NCBI GenBank assembly: GCA_010031845.1
Contig: RGYX01000038.1
Location: forward strand, 1-7,564
Length of the DNA stretch: 7,564 nt
Origin: Verrucomicrobiota bacterium
GTDB taxonomy: Bacteria > Verrucomicrobiota > Verrucomicrobiia > Methylacidiphilales > Verrucolacustridaceae
Reading direction: 5' to 3'
Of the stretch, positions 5,032 through 7,564 are shown piece after piece. The position numbers were made by a program, and so were the translations under genes. The notes beneath the pieces were generated by a model. The model ran no database searches. It was not told the DNA's origin and worked only from the letters and a program-made list of their open reading frames with translations. Numbering within the stretch: position 1 is the first letter of the stretch; each line of letters begins with the position of its first letter.

Positions 5032-6794
5032 CTCTGGCCGGTGGCCGCCTGCCAAAGCCGCCAGTAGGCCCCCTGACGGGCCAACAGTTCTTCGCCCCGT
5101 CCCTCCTCCACCAATCTTCCCTTTTCCAACACCAGAATCCGGTCCGCCCGGTGGGCGGCATGCAATCGGTGCGTCACCAGGAGCGTGGTCGGACGGCTCA
5201 TGACCCGGCCCAACACATCCAGCAACTCCTTTTCCGTCGTCGGATCGAGCGCGCTGGTCGGCTCGTCCAACAGCAGAATCGGTGCATCCCGCAAGAAGGC
5301 GCGCGCGATCCCGATTCTCTGCCGCTGACCCCCGCTCAACATCGCCCCCCGCTCCCCCACTTTGGTGTCGTACCCTTGCGGCAAGGCGCGGATGAACTCT
5401 TCCGCCTGCGCCTCCTGGGCCGCCTTTTCAATCTCGCGGAACGTGGCTCCCGGTCTGCCGTAGGCAATGTTTTCCCGCACCGTCCCGTTCAACAGCACCG
5501 TCTCCTGCAGGACCAAGGCCTGCCTCGCCCGCAGGTCTTTCTTGGCCACTTGGCGCAGGTCGATGCCATGAAAAAGAATGCTTCCCTCCGTTGGGTCATA
5601 AAACCGGGGCAAAAGGGAAAGCAGGGTGGTCTTGCCCGCTCCGGTTCCACCCACCACCGCCACGGATTCCCCGGGCTCGATGACAAATCTCAGGCCACGC
5701 AGGACCTCATCCCCCCGCGGATAACGGAATCCCACGTCACGGAACTCGATCTTGCCCGGCCCGACCGGAAGTTTCACCGGCCGGACCGGGTCTGGCACTT
5801 CATCCGGCGTGTCCAGAACCTCGAACACCCGCTGCGCCGCCGCCGCCGCCCCCTCCATCGACCACGCCGTATAACTCAGCTGTTCCAACGGGGAATACAA
5901 CATCGCCAAATAAGCCAGAAAGACGAGTAGGTCTCCCAAGGTCATCTTTCCTGCTGCCACCTCTCCCGCTCCCGCCCACAGAAGGACCGCCGTGCCGGCC
6001 GCCAAAAGGGTGCCCACCACCAGGGTGCTGGCCACATTGGTCATCGAAAGTCTCAGGTTCGCCTCCAGGGATTGGCGGCACTCCCTTCGGAACAAATCCA
6101 CCTCGTGAGACTCCCGCCCGAAAGCGTGCACCACCCGGATGCTGGAAAGCCCCTCGTTGGCCCGGGCCAACACATCACTCTCCTGCGACTGCAAAGCCGC
6201 CGTCTCCCGTCGGATCCTTCCGGCATAGCGCGAGATGGCCAGCATCAGGAACGGAATCACCCCCAGGGAAAGCAGGGCCAGCAGCGGGCTCATCTTGAGC
6301 ATGACAAAAAAAGTTCCCCCCAACGTCAGCAAGGACCCGAGAATGGTGGCGAATCCCCGGTTGAAATAGGTCTGAATCGCCTGCGCATCGTAGGCCACGC
6401 GGAAACTGGAATCGGAACTCCGCCTCACATCGTGAAAGCGCAGGGGCAGCGATTGCAGATACGCATACAACTCGGTCCGAACCTGCAGCAGGGCGCGCAG
6501 CCCGATCTCAATCAAGGCGTAGGTTTCCGCCAGATTGACCGCGCCCCAAAGAAGATGAATCCCCACCAGCGCCCCGCAGGTGATCGAAAGGGCCGACGGC
6601 AGGGACCAATCCCCCGGCAGGAACGGCAACGCGATTCCCCCTCCGGGAGAGCGCAGGATGACATCGACGACAAATTTCAGGGGCCAGGGCTTGAGCAGAT
6701 TCAACACCGTCGCCACTCCGAGCAGTCCCAAGGCCAGCAGAATCCGGCCAAGAAAAGGCCGGTAATAACCGAGGATGCGCAAAATCAAGCTCAT
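5028..6794 (-). CDS. ABC exporter half-transporter (fused membrane and ATPase domains, MsbA/McjD-like)
   Basis: A 588-residue half-transporter expected to work as a homodimer in the inner membrane, exporting a lipid, lipid-linked sugar, peptide or drug. The membrane domain (residues about 15-305) has six likely segments, near 17-35, 70-95, 147-165, 169-188, 254-274 and 286-303. The ATPase domain (about 348-580) has every motif: Walker A GGTGAGKTT (382-390), Q-loop VLQE with Q430, signature LSGGQRQR (486-493), Walker B ILLLDE (506-511) and D-loop SALD (514-517), with the switch His at H542. E511 is the catalytic Glu, so it should be active. The frame stays open upstream to 6902, but the ATG at 6794 was chosen because it overlaps the stop of the preceding gene (ATGA) and gives the usual short N-terminus; the extra 36 residues are Gly/Ala/Pro-rich and overlap that gene. 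The partner resembles a glycosyltransferase tail, so an envelope glycan or glycolipid substrate is the best guess. Confidence 0.94.
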   Translation of the reverse strand: MSLILRILGYYRPFLGRILLALGLLGVATVLNLLKPWPLKFVVDVILRSPGGGIALPFLPGDWSLPSALSITCGALVGIHLLWGAVNLAETYALIEIGLRALLQVRTELYAYLQSLPLRFHDVRRSSDSSFRVAYDAQAIQTYFNRGFATILGSLLTLGGTFFVMLKMSPLLALLSLGVIPFLMLAISRYAGRIRRETAALQSQESDVLARANEGLSSIRVVHAFGRESHEVDLFRRECRQSLEANLRLSMTNVASTLVVGTLLAAGTAVLLWAGAGEVAAGKMTLGDLLVFLAYLAMLYSPLEQLSYTAWSMEGAAAAAQRVFEVLDTPDEVPDPVRPVKLPVGPGKIEFRDVGFRYPRGDEVLRGLRFVIEPGESVAVVGGTGAGKTTLLSLLPRFYDPTEGSILFHGIDLRQVAKKDLRARQALVLQETVLLNGTVRENIAYGRPGATFREIEKAAQEAQAEEFIRALPQGYDTKVGERGAMLSGGQRQRIGIARAFLRDAPILLLDEPTSALDPTTEKELLDVLGRVMSRPTTLLVTHRLHAAHRADRILVLEKGRLVEEGRGEELLARQGAYWRLWQAATGQS

Positions 6795-7564
6795 GAAGCT
6801 TGCGGAGCCTTTCCGCCCGTGGGCAACAACTGGGCCCGCCGGGCGGCCACCCGGACCAGATCCCCCACCCGGCGACGAAGCTGCCATCCGGTCCACAGCC
6901 ACCCCACTCCGGCCAAGGCCAGGATGCCGAGGAAGAAAGGCAGGGCCGCGGGATACGACAAAGCGACCAAAACATCCGCCGTCACGGCGGTGACGGCAAA
7001 CAAAACGCTGAAGGTGGTGGGCACGATCCCCTGATGCACCCGGGTCAAACGCCGGCCGTGGGGATAAATCTCCGTCAGGCTACGCAGACGGATGTGCCAC
7101 CAGCGGTTGGCGAAGATTTGCACGTCCCACGAATTCCAACCTGTGTCCTGGGCGTAACGCCAGCCCTCTTCCTCGAGGATTTTTTCAATCTCGGCCAGCA
7201 GATGCACCCTCTCCCTCCCCTGCTCGCTCCAGAAGGAAAGCAGACGCGAACGGAGAAGCGGCAGGGAGGGTCCCGCGTCTTTTTCCGGTGTTTGCACCAC
7301 CGCATCCGGAGTCCTCTTGCCCTTCAGCCAGGTGAAGTAACGCGCCCAATCCCGGACCAGGGGCTGGGTCAATGCGAGATAAAAAACGGTGAGCCGGGCC
7401 AACACCGTGTCGTGCTTGGGCTCGACCCGCGCCACCACCATGAAAGAAATCGCCGGCAACAGGGTCGCGGCCAACATCAGCAGGGGCACGATTCGGATCT
7501 GCTCCACCTGGATGGAAACCAGAAAAATAAACAAAGTCAGAGCATTCCATTCCAGCCCGCTCAC
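6791..7564 (-). CDS. Membrane protein, C-terminal part, resembling the tail of membrane-bound family 2 glycosyltransferases (runs off right edge)
   Basis: The frame is open to the window edge with no stop, so the 257 visible residues are probably only the C-terminal part; the GTG at the edge is no evidence for a true start. Hydrophobic segments near 8-45 and 55-70, and a pair at about 180-227, suggest a polytopic membrane protein. Between them is a soluble region (about 100-178) with E-x-x-G-W-R-Y-A-x-D-x-G-W-N-S-W-D-V-Q-I, followed by a basic stretch ending in an H-G-R-R-L-T-R core. The W-D-V/L-E pattern followed by R-L-x-x-x-x-E and H-G-x-R-x-L-x-R is what I associate with the C-terminal region of some membrane glycosyltransferase 2 proteins placed beside ABC exporters. 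The catalytic D-x-D and Q-x-x-R-W motifs would lie outside the window, so the assignment is an inference. Its stop overlaps the exporter start (ATGA), which implies a shared pathway. Confidence 0.6.
   Translation of the reverse strand: MSGLEWNALTLFIFLVSIQVEQIRIVPLLMLAATLLPAISFMVVARVEPKHDTVLARLTVFYLALTQPLVRDWARYFTWLKGKRTPDAVVQTPEKDAGPSLPLLRSRLLSFWSEQGRERVHLLAEIEKILEEEGWRYAQDTGWNSWDVQIFANRWWHIRLRSLTEIYPHGRRLTRVHQGIVPTTFSVLFAVTAVTADVLVALSYPAALPFFLGILALAGVGWLWTGWQLRRRVGDLVRVAARRAQLLPTGGKAPQAS

Noticed and set aside
6306..6312. Run of seven T on the minus strand in the exporter gene as a frameshift site
   Set aside because: The frame continues normally through it, encoding T-F-F-V inside a membrane segment, and no overlapping alternative frame encodes anything recognisable.
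6795..6902. N-terminal extension of the ABC exporter up to 6902
   Set aside because: The extra 36 residues are Gly/Ala/Pro-rich, unlike exporter N-termini, and would overlap the upstream gene by more than 100 bases. The ATG at 6794 forms a normal ATGA junction.
6072..7034. Plus-strand open frame of 320 codons opposite the ABC exporter and its neighbour
   Set aside because: It has the Gln/Pro/Arg-rich composition typical of antisense frames, no start context and no domain.

Overview
The window looks like GC-rich bacterial chromosome, tightly packed, with six genes visible: four complete and two cut by the window edges. Five lie on the minus strand and one on the plus strand. A PilB/GspE-type ATPase, a PilC/GspF platform protein, two proteins with signal peptides and an MsbA-like exporter suggest a diderm (Gram-negative) bacterium. 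The mix of genes would fit the Planctomycetes-Verrucomicrobia group, but that is only an impression, since no marker gene is present. No rRNA, tRNA, CRISPR array, insertion sequence or phage gene was seen.

Layout from right to left, in the direction most genes are transcribed. At the right edge (6791-7564) lies the C-terminal part of a membrane protein resembling the tail of membrane-bound family 2 glycosyltransferases. Its stop codon overlaps the start of a complete ABC exporter half-transporter (5028-6794). Together they look like an envelope glycan or lipid synthesis-and-export pair. Next comes the only plus-strand gene (4447-5031), a small predicted secreted protein with a carboxypeptidase-regulatory-like (transthyretin-like) C-terminal half. 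It fits between its neighbours with no spare base: its stop overlaps the exporter's stop in TTAA, and its start overlaps the next gene's start in CATG.

The left half is one minus-strand operon: an M29-family metalloaminopeptidase (3315-4448), a PilB/GspE assembly ATPase (1612-3318) and a PilC/GspF inner-membrane platform protein (375-1610). The first two overlap by ATGA and the last two are one base apart. After a 98-base gap, a further minus-strand gene starts with a clear signal peptide and runs off the left edge (1-276). The ATPase and platform protein are the engine of a type IV pilus or type II secretion machine. No pilin, secretin, PilT or PilMNOP gene is in the window, so which machine it is cannot be decided here.

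Nothing here is a clearly new system. The points most worth following are the interlocked secreted-protein gene, the aminopeptidase placed first in the pilus/secretion operon, the coupled glycosyltransferase-like/exporter pair, and the unfinished secreted protein downstream of pilC.
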